Shown: positions 1 to 8,174, counted from the first letter of the stretch. The stretch is DNA of 43,913 nucleotides from Desulfobacterales bacterium (GCA_024226555.1 JAAELO010000352.1:1-43913), one strand, 5' to 3'. Notes: generated by a model from the sequence alone, not told the origin. Numbers and translations: made by a program.

Positions 1-207
1 ATTGAAGGAGAAGTTGTTTTAAAATTTGTTGTAACATCAAAAGGAGATGTCAGCGATATAAAAGTTGTAAAATCTACTCCAAAAGGGGTTTTTGAAAAGA
101 GTGCAATAAGGTGTGTAAGTGCCTGGAAGTTTTCACCTGGGGAATTATCAGGAAGTTCCGTAAACAGTATTTTTGTTGTTCCCTTAAAGGTTAAAACCAG
201 ATTCTGA
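1..207 (+). CDS. TonB family protein, C-terminal fragment
   Basis: The 5' end lies outside the window; 68 residues remain before a TGA stop. The reading frame has the TonB C-terminal pattern: a strand of the type GEVVLKFVV, a turn with KGDV, then a VVKSTP strand, a helix (FEKSAIRCVSAWKFSP) and a final strand ending VVPLKVKTRF. In known TonB proteins this domain reaches across the periplasm to energise outer-membrane receptors. Here only the fold can be read, so it may equally be a TonB-domain protein with another role. Its neighbour downstream is a transposable repeat, then a convergent metal operon. Confidence 0.8.
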   Translation: MEGEVVLKFVVTSKGDVSDIKVVKSTPKGVFEKSAIRCVSAWKFSPGELSGSSVNSIFVVPLKVKTRF

Positions 208-623
208 TTTATACTTTCTAAAAGGAGTTCTTCTTTTTGAAAAATTTGAATAAAAAAAAGCATGGGAAGCATTCGGAAAATGTACATCTCTTAAGAATAA
301 GAATGGCAGAGCATACCTGGGAACCTCTAATAATTAGAATTTTGGATAAAATACAAGGCATTTCAAAAAATAACGAGCCGATTTTATTACAGTTTTTTTT
401 TTAAATAACAAAGTATTTTGCCAAAAGAACAGTTATTAGAGATTCCCACCTGTTAAAAGGATATTGCGCAATAAAAACTGGAAAGAAAAAAGAAGCTTAA
501 ATATCTTTGAAAAAAACTTTAAAATTCAAAGATCAAAAGGAACAGGCAAAAGCTCTCTTAAAATCTTTGAATTTCGAATAGATATTCATCGTTTTGTTTA
601 AGTCTTAACAGTCTATTGTTATT
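208..623. other. Intergenic gap with one repeat element
   Basis: Between the TonB-like stop and the convergent ferredoxin gene. It holds one complete palindromic element (319-447) and, further on, an AT-rich inverted repeat (ATCTTTGAA at 503-511, TTCAAAGAT at 525-533) that could form a weak hairpin. I see no coding sequence. Confidence 0.6.
319..447. mobile_element. Palindromic MITE-like element, copy 1
   Basis: 129 bp starting GGGAACCTCTAATAATTAG and ending AGTTATTAGAGATTCCC. The two arms are imperfect reverse complements along most of their length, so a transcript would fold into one long hairpin. ACCT lies directly on both sides (315-318 and 448-451), a 4-bp target duplication. It carries no coding sequence. 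It is the type copy of a family dispersed throughout the window. Confidence 0.85.
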
Positions 624-1730
624 TCAATTCTTTTTCCGCATCATTTGCATCATAAGCTGTTTTTTTCCATTTTTATCAAGTTTATCTATAAAGCCACGAA
701 GGTCCTTAATATTTGAGATATCGATAAGGCCTGTTTGTAGCATATAATTAATATATTGCTGGTCTGTAACACTGTTTTGCCACACCCCGGATATCCGTGC
801 AGAGATACTTCCACCTAAGAACATCATAATAACTAAAACAGATATCATAACTGGTTTTAAAGCAGCCTTTTTTCCAGGCAGAGATAGCTTTAGAGTATTT
901 TTTTCCGGGCAGGCATCGATGCAACTGCCACAGGCAATGCACTCATCTGAAATTACAGTATTTTGATTGCTAATCACAATATTTGACGGGCATTTTTTAT
1001 CGCACTTGTTGCAGGATGTACAACTTTCTTCATCCCTTCTTATCTTAAAGGGACTTAAAAAACTTAAAAACCCTAAATAAGCACCATATGGACACAAATA
1101 TCTGCACCAGAAATTTTTAATTAAAACAGAAAGAATAAGAATAGCTAAAAATATTGTTAGAGCGAGTGGTGAAATGTTAACAAAAAAATCTAACATTTTG
1201 ATGTCTGAAACTACATTATATGGACTGTATAGAAATTGCTTAATTGCAAAAATATTCATTTTATAAAAAACTGTCCATATAAAAAACAGAAGTAATAAGT
1301 ACTTTATACTGCGTAGAAAATAATCAATAAATCTATTTACCTTCAAACCATTTTTAAAGATTCTGTAATGAATTTTTAATAGAAATTCTGAAATGAATCC
1401 GATTGGACAAACCCAACTGCAAAAACCTTTCTTAACTAACAGAGATATTGCTGTTATTAATCCAAATATAATCAAGCCCGATGGATGGATATCATTAACT
1501 ATTCCGGTCTTCAAAAAATATTTAAGGCTGATTAAAGCGCTTATAGGAAGAAAACCTTCAACCCCGGGTGGCCTTTGTACATCAGGCATCAGACCCATTT
1601 CGAGATAAGATACAAAAGAAGTAAAGTTGTAACCAATAAGAATTATTGTTAACAAAAAACCTAACTGAACAATATTTCTGTTATTTTTATAGCTCTTAAT
1701 TGAAAATATTTGTGATTTTTTATCACCCAT
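624..1730 (-). CDS. NapH/NosR-like membrane polyferredoxin
   Basis: 368 residues. Hydrophobic segments lie near residues 20-42, 83-100, 140-160, 185-205 and 291-310. Two C-x3-CP motifs (C104/C108 and C209/C213) follow membrane segments, as in the Fer4_5 domains of NapH, NosR and CcoG-like proteins. Two ferredoxin motifs follow, C237/C240/C243/C247 and C264/C267/C270/C274, enough for two [4Fe-4S] clusters. The protein probably passes electrons at or across the inner membrane. It is the last gene of a minus-strand cluster with an ABC transporter and periplasmic metal-type proteins, which suggests it reduces a metal or cysteine partner of that system; this is inference. It is not next to the nap genes of this window. 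Start ATG has AAGGA upstream. Confidence 0.8.
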   Translation of the reverse strand: MGDKKSQIFSIKSYKNNRNIVQLGFLLTIILIGYNFTSFVSYLEMGLMPDVQRPPGVEGFLPISALISLKYFLKTGIVNDIHPSGLIIFGLITAISLLVKKGFCSWVCPIGFISEFLLKIHYRIFKNGLKVNRFIDYFLRSIKYLLLLFFIWTVFYKMNIFAIKQFLYSPYNVVSDIKMLDFFVNISPLALTIFLAILILSVLIKNFWCRYLCPYGAYLGFLSFLSPFKIRRDEESCTSCNKCDKKCPSNIVISNQNTVISDECIACGSCIDACPEKNTLKLSLPGKKAALKPVMISVLVIMMFLGGSISARISGVWQNSVTDQQYINYMLQTGLIDISNIKDLRGFIDKLDKNGKKQLMMQMMRKKN

Positions 1731-2074
1731 ATGAAAATCCTTTATAATTATTATTTAAGGAACCTCTAAATAAAAAAGCCACTTCATACCATGAAATGTT
1801 TCAAATTGATAAGAAAAATCATCAGTATCATCTTATAGAGAACCTCTAAAAACTGTCTTTTGAACGAGCTACTGTGTTTTCGAAAAAATATAAGGGAATC
1901 TCTAATAACCTCTCTTTTGCCGAAATACTTTGTTATTACCAAAAAAAAACTGTTGTAAAATCGGTTCGTTATTTTTGGTCATGCTTTGTATTTCTTCCAA
2001 AATTTTAATTATTAGAGGTTCCCTATAATCTGAATTTCAATAAAAAACCTAATTTTTAGAGGTTCCTATATTTA
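1731..2074. repeat. Nested repeat cluster between ferredoxin and ABC genes
   Basis: Three layers can be read. A lone left end starts near 1759 (AGGAACCTCTAAATAA). An older degraded element runs from about 1838 (GAGAACCTCTAAAAACTG) to about 2066 (TTTTTAGAGGTTCC), with TATA on both outer sides. Inside it sits a complete younger element at 1894-2023. No gene is seen. The block interrupts the metal operon and could act as a processing or termination point. Confidence 0.7.
1894..2023. mobile_element. Palindromic MITE-like element, copy 2 (inner, nested)
   Basis: 130 bp from GGGAATCTCTAATAACC to TTATTAGAGGTTCCC. TATAA is present on both sides (1889-1893 and 2024-2028), which fits a 5-bp rather than 4-bp duplication. 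The flanks on either side match the left and right arms of the same family, so this copy jumped into an older copy. Confidence 0.8.
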
Positions 2075-2743
2075 TCAATTGACACACAGGCCATCCTGAA
2101 CCCTGATGATTCTTGTGGCATTCTTTAACATATTCTCATTATGGGTAACCATAATAACTGTTTGCCCCTTTTTGTTCAGGTCGTGCAAAAGATCCATAAT
2201 CTCACTGGATGTTTGTGAATCAAGATTACCGGTAGGCTCGTCTGCTAACAATATTGGTGGATTGTTAACAATTGCCCTTGCGATAGCTACTCTTTCCTGT
2301 TCTCCTCCTGAGAGTTGATCGGGAAGCATTGTTTTTTTATCCGAAAGACCTACCTTTTCAATTACGGAATCAGCCATCTCTTTCTGCTTTTTTTCTTTAA
2401 TACCAGCCACTGCCATTGGAAGTTTAACATTTTCATCCACGGTCAGATATGGAATAAGCTGGAATGATTGGAATATAATCCCTATATATTCACTTCTAAG
2501 GTCTGTTCGCTGCTCACTGGAAAGTCCATAAACATCTAAGGTATCAATCAGAACTTCACCATCGGAGGGTTTGTTTAATCCTCCGATTATAGAGAGCAAT
2601 GTACTCTTACCGGAACCCGATTGCCCCATTATTCCGACAAACTCTCCATCATCAATATGAAAATCCATATGTTTGATGGCAGTAACCTTAGTCCTTTTAC
2701 CATTATAAATTTTACTTATATTATTTACTTCTATCAGATGCAT
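2075..2743 (-). CDS. ABC transporter ATPase, LolD/MacB type
   Basis: 222 residues, the usual length for stand-alone LolD/FtsE-type ATPases. Walker A GQSGSGKST spans 40-48, the signature LSGGE 144-148, Walker B ILLADEP 164-170, and the switch histidine is H201 (VTHN). It pairs with the MacB/FtsX-type permease whose stop lies 15 bases upstream. Transporters of this class usually act as mechanotransmitters on periplasmic substrates, not as classic channels. In Campylobacter a similar set (DUF2318 protein, two permeases, ATPase) is linked to iron uptake with FTR1 and P19. No FTR1 or P19 gene is visible here, so the substrate is undefined. Confidence 0.9.
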   Translation of the reverse strand: MHLIEVNNISKIYNGKRTKVTAIKHMDFHIDDGEFVGIMGQSGSGKSTLLSIIGGLNKPSDGEVLIDTLDVYGLSSEQRTDLRSEYIGIIFQSFQLIPYLTVDENVKLPMAVAGIKEKKQKEMADSVIEKVGLSDKKTMLPDQLSGGEQERVAIARAIVNNPPILLADEPTGNLDSQTSSEIMDLLHDLNKKGQTVIMVTHNENMLKNATRIIRVQDGLCVN

Positions 2744-2758
2744 TAATAAATTCCTTTT

Positions 2759-3931
2759 TTACAAAGCTCTCAGAGCTTCACTTGGATCTAAATTACTTGC
2801 TTTAAAAGCTGGATACAAACTTGCTATAATGCTCAGGGATACAGATAAAACAATCGCTATAATGCTGGTTTCATAGTTTAATCCTGCAAAACTGCTTCCT
2901 TCCATAACAAGAGGTATGAATACTTTTGCTATTAAACAGCCTGTTATATATCCAATAATTCCACCAAGAACTCCAACTACCAATGCTTCAAGAAGAATAA
3001 TCTGCATAACGTGTGCTTTTCTGAAACCTATGGCTCTGAATATTCCTATCTCTCTTGTTCTCTCATTTACAGAACCCATCATTGTAACAAAAACAAGTAA
3101 AGACCCTATAATAACGACTAATACAGCTATTCCAAAAGTAAATGTTTTGAATGTATCAACACTTTGCATCTTGCTCATAACAGATTGCTTCAGTGCTGTG
3201 ACCTTCCCATCGGGAAATTTTTCAGCGATTTGTAAAACCATGTCAGATATGGGACAACCTCTACAGAAAGCAGCAATCTCAACCATTGATATTTTGCCCT
3301 CTTTATTAAGAGCTTTTTGGAAGCTTTTCAAATCTCCAATTATAATGTCATCCTCAGAAGAACCTGATTCTCCTAATACAGCGGTTATCCTGTAATCGAT
3401 TTTTCCTAATTTTACAGTATCTCCCTGGGATAGTTTAAAAACGTTTGCAACATCATTTCCAACCATTATCTCATTAGCTTTTTCAGGAATTTTTCCCTGG
3501 ATCATCCACCAGCTCTTAAGTGATACCTCCTTTTCAAAATCAACACCCATTAAAAGAACATCTTTATTATTAAGTTTTGTTATGCCTAATATTTTAGGTG
3601 CAACACTACCAAGGTTCTTGGAATTCTTAATCTCTTTAATTTTAGGGATATCAGATTCGTTGAACTCTTTGATCTCTAAATTCACTCCACCAACAGTCAT
3701 TCCACCATAGGTAAGAGAAAGAGTATCTGATTTAGGCATTAAAACAATATTGGCTCCAAATTTATTAAGCTTCTCCTCAATATCTCTTCCCATAGATTCA
3801 GAAACAGATAAAAGGGCGACTATTGTAGATATTCCTATTAAAAGTCCAAAAAGAAGAAAAACTATTTTTGCTTTCCGTCTCTTTATGTTGTTAAGGGAGA
3901 TATTATAAAGCTTCAAATTCTTTCTCCTCAT
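2759..3931 (-). CDS. ABC transporter permease, MacB/FtsX family
   Basis: 390 residues. An N-terminal membrane segment (about residues 22-45) is followed by a large periplasmic domain (about 50-260), then three C-terminal membrane segments ending in the family motif PAFKASNLDPSEALRAL. This is the MacB/LolC architecture. The periplasmic domain has an unusual C-x2-C (CRGC, within AAFCRGCPISD), a candidate metal or disulphide site that fits the cysteine-rich neighbours. The gene overlaps the preceding small gene by 29 bases, so the two are translationally coupled. The ATPase follows directly. Confidence 0.88.
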   Translation of the reverse strand: MRRKNLKLYNISLNNIKRRKAKIVFLLFGLLIGISTIVALLSVSESMGRDIEEKLNKFGANIVLMPKSDTLSLTYGGMTVGGVNLEIKEFNESDIPKIKEIKNSKNLGSVAPKILGITKLNNKDVLLMGVDFEKEVSLKSWWMIQGKIPEKANEIMVGNDVANVFKLSQGDTVKLGKIDYRITAVLGESGSSEDDIIIGDLKSFQKALNKEGKISMVEIAAFCRGCPISDMVLQIAEKFPDGKVTALKQSVMSKMQSVDTFKTFTFGIAVLVVIIGSLLVFVTMMGSVNERTREIGIFRAIGFRKAHVMQIILLEALVVGVLGGIIGYITGCLIAKVFIPLVMEGSSFAGLNYETSIIAIVLSVSLSIIASLYPAFKASNLDPSEALRAL

Positions 3932-4340
3932 CCAGAATATTCATACGTCTGTTATGATCCATCCTGTTCAGCAGTATGGGAAAAAAACCTTCCCTTTTAA
4001 CAATTGATTCAAACTGGTCCAGACTATATTGTTCTCTGTTGAATGTTAATGTAAGGCGCATTCCATGGGCTGAAATCTCAACATTTTTAACACCTCTTTC
4101 AAGTTTTACAGATTCAACAATGCGACTTTCCCATGGTTTAGTCTTTTCAAGTTTATAGATAGCATCATCAAGATTTCTACTCCTGAAATGACTTACCGCA
4201 TCCGGTATAAATATAAAACCTGTACTAAAGATGATCAGAAAGGCAAAAACTCCAACAATAAGTTGAAAACTTAAACCTCTTCTTTTAACACCAAGGACTT
4301 TTTCCCGTTTGTCCCTGTATTTTTCTAAATCGTATGACAT
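3903..4340 (-). CDS. Small single-span membrane protein in metal operon
   Basis: 145 residues. A basic cytoplasmic N-terminus leads into one membrane segment (about residues 27-47) and a periplasmic domain. The part around VKLERGVKNVEISAHGMRLTLTFNREQYSLDQFESIVKREGF has the strand-helix-strand rhythm of a ferredoxin-like or HMA fold, but it has no cysteines, so metal binding of the HMA kind is unlikely. I do not recognise a named family. Its 3' end overlaps the permease start, so it is probably a partner or regulator of the transporter. Confidence 0.75.
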   Translation of the reverse strand: MSYDLEKYRDKREKVLGVKRRGLSFQLIVGVFAFLIIFSTGFIFIPDAVSHFRSRNLDDAIYKLEKTKPWESRIVESVKLERGVKNVEISAHGMRLTLTFNREQYSLDQFESIVKREGFFPILLNRMDHNRRMNILDEEKEFEAL

Positions 4341-4392
4341 TTGATATCCTCATAAAATTTATGTTTAATAATATTCAGGAAATATAAAAGCC

Positions 4393-4553
4393 ATCTCAAA
4401 AACAAGATTTTGGTTCAAGTTCAAGGCATTTCAAAGTTTTAAACCGCAGACATACACCGTAGTATGTTGAGAATTTTAAATTTTGACTAACCCCAAAATA
4501 AAAATCTTTGATTTTTATTTTCTTACAATTGGGTCAAAAGATATTTTTGAGAT
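4393..4553. repeat. Second palindromic repeat type, TIR ATCTCAAAAA
   Basis: 161 bp between ATCTCAAAAACAAGATTTTG (left) and GGGTCAAAAGATATTTTTGA followed by GAT (right), giving 10-bp perfect terminal inverted repeats. The internal layout (CAAGGCATTTC in the left arm, GTCAAAAGA near the right end) resembles the GGGAACC family, but the termini differ, so it is either a related family or a diverged copy. I see no clear target duplication. It separates the DUF2318 gene from the rest of the operon. Confidence 0.5.
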
Positions 4554-4558
4554 TACTT

Positions 4559-5008
4559 CTACATAAATTTGCAATACCAGTCATTACTATTTATATCTGA
4601 CATTTTAATGATCAGATTTTTTCCATCGTTTGTTCTGTTTAGTGGTGCAGGATTACATCCACCCTTTACAACATTTATTCTTGTGGATAGAAATTTCATA
4701 CCACAATTATTACAAACCATGTAATCACCGGACTTAGCATAACCTTTACCAGATCTATAGCACACATCACAGGCATCAACAGCTGCTCTGTAAACACCAT
4801 CACTACTCTTCAATACAAAGAATTTCATATCGATATTATTTACCGATTTAACCTGAAAATAGTGAGCATCACCATTGTTAATGGTAGATAATGAGATAGA
4901 TACATTTCCATTTTTTGGTTTAAGAGTTTTATATTTACTGCCAAAAAAGGAGTAACCGGTTGTTGCCGACAAAAGCAGAATAATTGATATAGCTATAATT
5001 TTTTTCAT
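4559..5008 (-). CDS. DUF2318 family Fe-S/metal-binding periplasmic protein
   Basis: 149 residues with an N-terminal signal sequence (MKKIIAISIILLLSATTGYS). The core matches DUF2318: DACDVCYRSGKGY (C80, C83), VCNNCGMKF (C99, C102) and GGCNPAPL (C118). Members are annotated as Fe-S-containing or metal-binding and are found with ABC permeases and ferrous iron transporters. Some are fused to FTR1-like membrane regions; this one is the stand-alone exported form. It is second in a minus-strand operon after the HMA protein and before the transporter. Export and shuttling of a metal ion is the most economical reading. Confidence 0.85.
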   Translation of the reverse strand: MKKIIAISIILLLSATTGYSFFGSKYKTLKPKNGNVSISLSTINNGDAHYFQVKSVNNIDMKFFVLKSSDGVYRAAVDACDVCYRSGKGYAKSGDYMVCNNCGMKFLSTRINVVKGGCNPAPLNRTNDGKNLIIKMSDINSNDWYCKFM

Positions 5009-5053
5009 TTGTAATTCTCCGAATTAATTTTTTTATTTACCATGTATAAAACA

Positions 5054-5102
5054 GGAGGTTCCCAACAAAGTATTTTGCAAAAAGGTCAGTTATTAGAGAT
5101 TT
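5054..5102. repeat. MITE fragment, right arm only
   Basis: GAGGTTCCCAACAAAGTATT continuing to AGTTATTAGAGATT matches the right arm of the dispersed element, preceded by a displaced GAGGTTCCC end. The remainder is missing, which points to internal deletion. It lies between the HMA and DUF2318 genes. Confidence 0.6.
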
Positions 5103-5109
5103 ACACTAT

Positions 5110-5502
5110 TTAATTACCGTAACAACCTTGCTGAGCACTGGTTCCGCAACAGCTTTGCCTTTTTTCCTCAGGGGCCTTTTTAACCTTATTCATATCAAAA
5201 ACATTGGTTGCAATGATCTTAGCCGGATAACCTGTTTTTGTTATGACCTCTTCGATATTTTTTGCATCGAGTGTTTCTTTATGTGCAACATATACTTCAC
5301 CTTTAAAAAGACTTGCTCCCATTTTAAGGAACCCATCAAGTTTCTTTAACTCTTCACTTATCCGGTAAAGGCAACTCCCACATGTAAGTTTACTCACTTT
5401 AAGATCCGTTTTGTAAACAACCTCTTTGGCATTCGCACTTGAAAATAGTAAAATGAGCATAAATATTAAAATAGATTGCTTAATATTTGGATACATTTTC
5501 AT
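5110..5502 (-). CDS. Exported heavy-metal-associated (HMA) domain protein
   Basis: 130 residues with a signal peptide (about residues 8-25, cleavage near SANA). The mature part is one HMA-like domain with the loop LTCGSCLYRI (C41, C44), followed by the expected helix and strands (GEVYVAHKE, TKTGYPAKI). A short cysteine-rich tail has C118, C119 and C127. HMA domains bind Cu(I) or other soft metals through the C-x2-C pair; being exported, this one would act as a periplasmic metal carrier. It is the first gene of the minus-strand cluster and lies just downstream of a good sigma-54 promoter, so its expression likely depends on the NtrC-type regulator encoded divergently. Confidence 0.85.
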   Translation of the reverse strand: MKMYPNIKQSILIFMLILLFSSANAKEVVYKTDLKVSKLTCGSCLYRISEELKKLDGFLKMGASLFKGEVYVAHKETLDAKNIEEVITKTGYPAKIIATNVFDMNKVKKAPEEKRQSCCGTSAQQGCYGN

Positions 5503-5553
5503 TTAGTTTTTCCTTTGTTAGTTTATCCGGTTATATTCAATCTCTGGAGAATT

Positions 5554-5572
5554 ATTACAAAGATTGTGCCAA
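5554..5572 (-). promoter_or_regulatory. Sigma-54 (-24/-12) promoter for the metal operon
   Basis: Read on the minus strand: TTGGCAC, AATCT, TTGTA. This is TGGCAC-N5-TTGT, the spacing and bases expected of a sigma-54 promoter (consensus TGGCAC-N5-TTGC), with the GG and the -12 element intact apart from the last C. Transcription would begin near 5545 and run into the HMA gene at 5502. An NtrC-family activator with an intact GAFTGA loop is encoded 1.3 kb away on the other strand. Confidence 0.75.
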
Positions 5573-5640
5573 AAAAACTGTTTTTATAAGTTACTGATTT
5601 GATGAATAAATTAAGAATTGTCATAATTTATAAATTTAGG

Positions 5641-5681
5641 ATTGTAGAATATTATAAAATAGGTGTAGAATATTCTACAAT
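5641..5681. promoter_or_regulatory. Palindromic activator-binding site (candidate)
   Basis: Contains a perfect 16-bp palindrome, TGTAGAATATTCTACA (5664-5679). A further half-site TTGTAGAATATT lies at 5642-5653, so the whole forms a 13-bp inverted repeat (5641-5653 and 5669-5681). It lies about 95-135 bp upstream of the predicted start of the minus-strand sigma-54 promoter, a typical enhancer position for an NtrC-type activator, and just upstream of the kinase gene. Caution: the right half merges into a fragment of the dispersed repeat (to 5695), so part of the symmetry could derive from it. Confidence 0.55.
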
Positions 5682-5695
5682 TATTAGAGGTTCCC
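5679..5695. repeat. MITE right-end fragment
   Basis: AATTATTAGAGGTTCCC, the terminal 17 bases of the dispersed element, abutting the palindromic site upstream of the histidine kinase gene. The left part of the element is absent. Confidence 0.55.
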
Positions 5696-5720
5696 CTGTC
5701 AAACAAAGTAGGCTTAAATT

Positions 5721-6803
5721 ATGAATAGAGTAAAATATGTTATTCTAATATCACTTGTTATAACAATATCGGCTCTGCACTATTTTACTCCCGGAAACCT
5801 GATGTTTCTCCATAATCTTTACAGTAAATTAAGCTATTTCCCTATTGTATTGGGAGCTGTTTTTTTTGGGATCCGAGGAGGATTGATATTCGCTATCCTA
5901 ACAACACTGGGTTTTACCCCCCATCTGATAATCTACAAAGGTCTGGGTGAAGATGTATATTTAAGTCAGTTTATTGAAATTGGGTTGTATTTCTCCATCG
6001 CCTTAATTGTAGGGTTTATTTCAGGTAAAGAAACATCTCTGAAGAAAAAGTATAAAAAAATATCAGAAGAACTCAACATCTCATATAAAAGATTACATGA
6101 AGAGACTGAGCTTTTGATTGACATAGAGGAACGTTTAAGAAAAAATCAAAAACTATCAGCACTGGGTGAACTTGCTGCATCCATTGCCCACGAGATAAAA
6201 AATCCATTAGCATCTATTAAAGGTGTATCAGAAATAATATCAGATGAGTTTAGAGATGACCATCCAAAAAAGAGTTTTATGGATATAATGGAAAAAGAGA
6301 TTACCAGGCTTGATTCTACAGTATCTGATATGCTTCAGAATTTTGCAGGTAAAGAGGAATATTCAGAAAAAGAGCTTAAATCTTTTCAGGAAATAATTGA
6401 TAGCATTACATCACTTCTTGATGAAAGAATTAATGGGAAAAAAGCAATTGTTAAATTTGATATAGATGACACAATTGATCTTCTTGATTCAAAAAGATGC
6501 TATCAGATCTTTTTTAACTTAATCCTCAATGCCATTGATGCAATCGATGATGAAGGTGAGATAAAAATATCATCTAAAAAAGAGGTTGATAATCTAATAT
6601 TTTCTATTGATGATAATGGCCCTGGAGTTTCTGATGATCAACGTGAGGAAGTATTTAAGCCATTTTATACTGCAAAAAAAGGTGGTACAGGTCTTGGACT
6701 TTCCATATGTAGAAAAATTGCAGAAAGTCTTAATGGTACGATAACTATTAATGAATCCCAATTAGGAGGAGCATCATTTAAAGTGACTCTTCCAGTAAAA
6801 TAA
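5721..6803 (+). CDS. Membrane sensor histidine kinase
   Basis: 360 residues. The N-terminal ~100 residues hold about four hydrophobic segments with very short loops, so the signal is probably sensed in or at the membrane. A short coiled-coil linker (105-145) precedes the dimerisation domain with phosphoacceptor H157 in IAHEIKNPL, then the ATPase domain with an N box (FFNLILNAIDAID), the G1 box DDNGPG and the G2 box GGTGLGLSI. This organisation is typical of the NtrB/ZraS-like kinases that partner NtrC-type regulators. The regulator gene starts 24 bases downstream. Start ATG chosen as it opens the first membrane segment. Confidence 0.9.
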   Translation: MNRVKYVILISLVITISALHYFTPGNLMFLHNLYSKLSYFPIVLGAVFFGIRGGLIFAILTTLGFTPHLIIYKGLGEDVYLSQFIEIGLYFSIALIVGFISGKETSLKKKYKKISEELNISYKRLHEETELLIDIEERLRKNQKLSALGELAASIAHEIKNPLASIKGVSEIISDEFRDDHPKKSFMDIMEKEITRLDSTVSDMLQNFAGKEEYSEKELKSFQEIIDSITSLLDERINGKKAIVKFDIDDTIDLLDSKRCYQIFFNLILNAIDAIDDEGEIKISSKKEVDNLIFSIDDNGPGVSDDQREEVFKPFYTAKKGGTGLGLSICRKIAESLNGTITINESQLGGASFKVTLPVK

Positions 6804-6827
6804 AGTGGCATAAATTAAGGGGAATAG

Positions 6828-8174
6828 ATGAATCAGATATTACTTATAGATGATGATGATAATCTAAGAAAAGTCGCAGCATATAATCTTGAAACCTATG
6901 GTTTTTCGGTCTTGACAGCAGCTTCTGGTAATGAAGGTTTAGAAAAAATAAAAATAAGTAAGCCGGATGTTGTAATTTCTGATGTTAAATTAGGCGATAT
7001 TGATGGGCTTTCCCTGCTTGAAATTATAAAGAGTGATTTTCCAGATCTTCCGGTAATTATAATTACAGCGTTTGGAACGATTGAGATGGCTGTTAAAGCA
7101 ATGAATCAGGGCGCTTTTCACTTCATCACAAAACCATTCGATAGAGATTCTTTAAGGCAAAGTGTTATGAAAGCCCTTGAACATATAAACCTTAAATCAG
7201 ACAATATCACTCTTTCAGAAGAGATAAACAGAATAACCGGGACAAGCGGAATAGTTTCTGTTAACAGTGCTGTTCGTGAGCTTCTTGAAACTGCAAAACT
7301 GGCTGCAGATTCCAATGCATCTATCCTTATCACCGGAGAATCAGGAACAGGAAAGGAACTGCTTGCAAGAGTTATACATGATAATAGTAGAAGAAGTAAA
7401 AGACCTATGCTTGCTGTTAATTGCGCATCAATTCCAGAATCTCTTATTGAAAGTGAACTTTTTGGTCATGTGAAAGGTGCATTTACAGGTGCTGTTAAGG
7501 ACAGAAAAGGTAAATTTATAGCTGCTTCAGGTGGAACGCTCTTTCTTGATGAAATAACTGAATTAAAAATAGATCTCCAGGCAAAATTATTAAGAACTCT
7601 TCAGGAAAGTGAGATAACAAGGGTAGGGTCTGAATTAACAGAAAAGATCGATGTCAGGATTATCAGTGCTGCCAACGTGGATTTTTCTGAAGCTATTCAA
7701 AATGGATTGTTCCGTGATGATCTTTACTATAGGTTGGGAGTAATTCCACTTCATCTTCCACCTCTTCGCGAAAGAAAAGATGATATACCAGGGCTTATTG
7801 AACACTTTTTGAGAACCCTTGATTTTCCTGGAGGGGTTAAATTTAGTGATGAAGCCATATCAGAACTCATGGTTTATGGGTGGCCGGGAAATATCCGGGA
7901 ACTTAAAAATACAGTAGAAAGATGTGTTATCCTTTGTAAAAACAGTATCATTAATAAAGAGGATTTAAGACTATTTCCAATTAAAAAACAGGAAGCACCA
8001 TCGTATATTCCTGAAATACCGGATGAAGGTATTTCACTTGAAGAAGTTGAAAAAAGTCTGATAAAAAAAGCACTTGAAAAAGCGGGTAATAACCAAACAA
8101 AAGCAGCAAAACTTCTTAAAATTCCAAGACATGTTTTGATATACAGACTCGATAAATACAAAATACAGATTTAA
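6828..8174 (+). CDS. NtrC-family sigma-54-dependent response regulator
   Basis: 448 residues. A receiver domain (1-120) has phosphorylatable D52 and the acidic pocket DDDD at 8-11. The AAA+ domain has Walker A GESGTGKE (170-177), the sigma-54 contact loop GAFTGA (217-222) and Walker B-like GGTLFLDE. A Fis-type helix-turn-helix (about 405-448, [21 protein letters not shown]) ends the protein. All features needed to activate sigma-54 promoters are present. It pairs with the upstream kinase. The best target in the window is the sigma-54 promoter at 5554-5572, which would make this a ZraSR-like switch for the metal operon; that link is inference. Confidence 0.92.
   Translation: MNQILLIDDDDNLRKVAAYNLETYGFSVLTAASGNEGLEKIKISKPDVVISDVKLGDIDGLSLLEIIKSDFPDLPVIIITAFGTIEMAVKAMNQGAFHFITKPFDRDSLRQSVMKALEHINLKSDNITLSEEINRITGTSGIVSVNSAVRELLETAKLAADSNASILITGESGTGKELLARVIHDNSRRSKRPMLAVNCASIPESLIESELFGHVKGAFTGAVKDRKGKFIAASGGTLFLDEITELKIDLQAKLLRTLQESEITRVGSELTEKIDVRIISAANVDFSEAIQNGLFRDDLYYRLGVIPLHLPPLRERKDDIPGLIEHFLRTLDFPGGVKFSDEAISELMVYGWPGNIRELKNTVERCVILCKNSIINKEDLRLFPIKKQEAPSYIPEIPDEGISLEEVEKSLIKKALEKAGNNQTKAAKLLKIPRHVLIYRLDKYKIQI

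Noticed and set aside
1393-1608. Open frame on the plus strand opposite the polyferredoxin gene
   Set aside because: Antisense shadow of a clear gene with matching motifs on the minus strand; no ribosome-binding site or family similarity.
2916-3395. 159-codon open frame opposite the permease gene
   Set aside because: Lies entirely within the permease gene on the other strand and has a shadow-type composition.
624-5008. Metal cluster as a nitrous oxide (nos) maturation operon
   Set aside because: The polyferredoxin resembles NosR/NapH, but there is no NosZ, NosD or NosY, and the ATPase is of LolD type, not NosF type.
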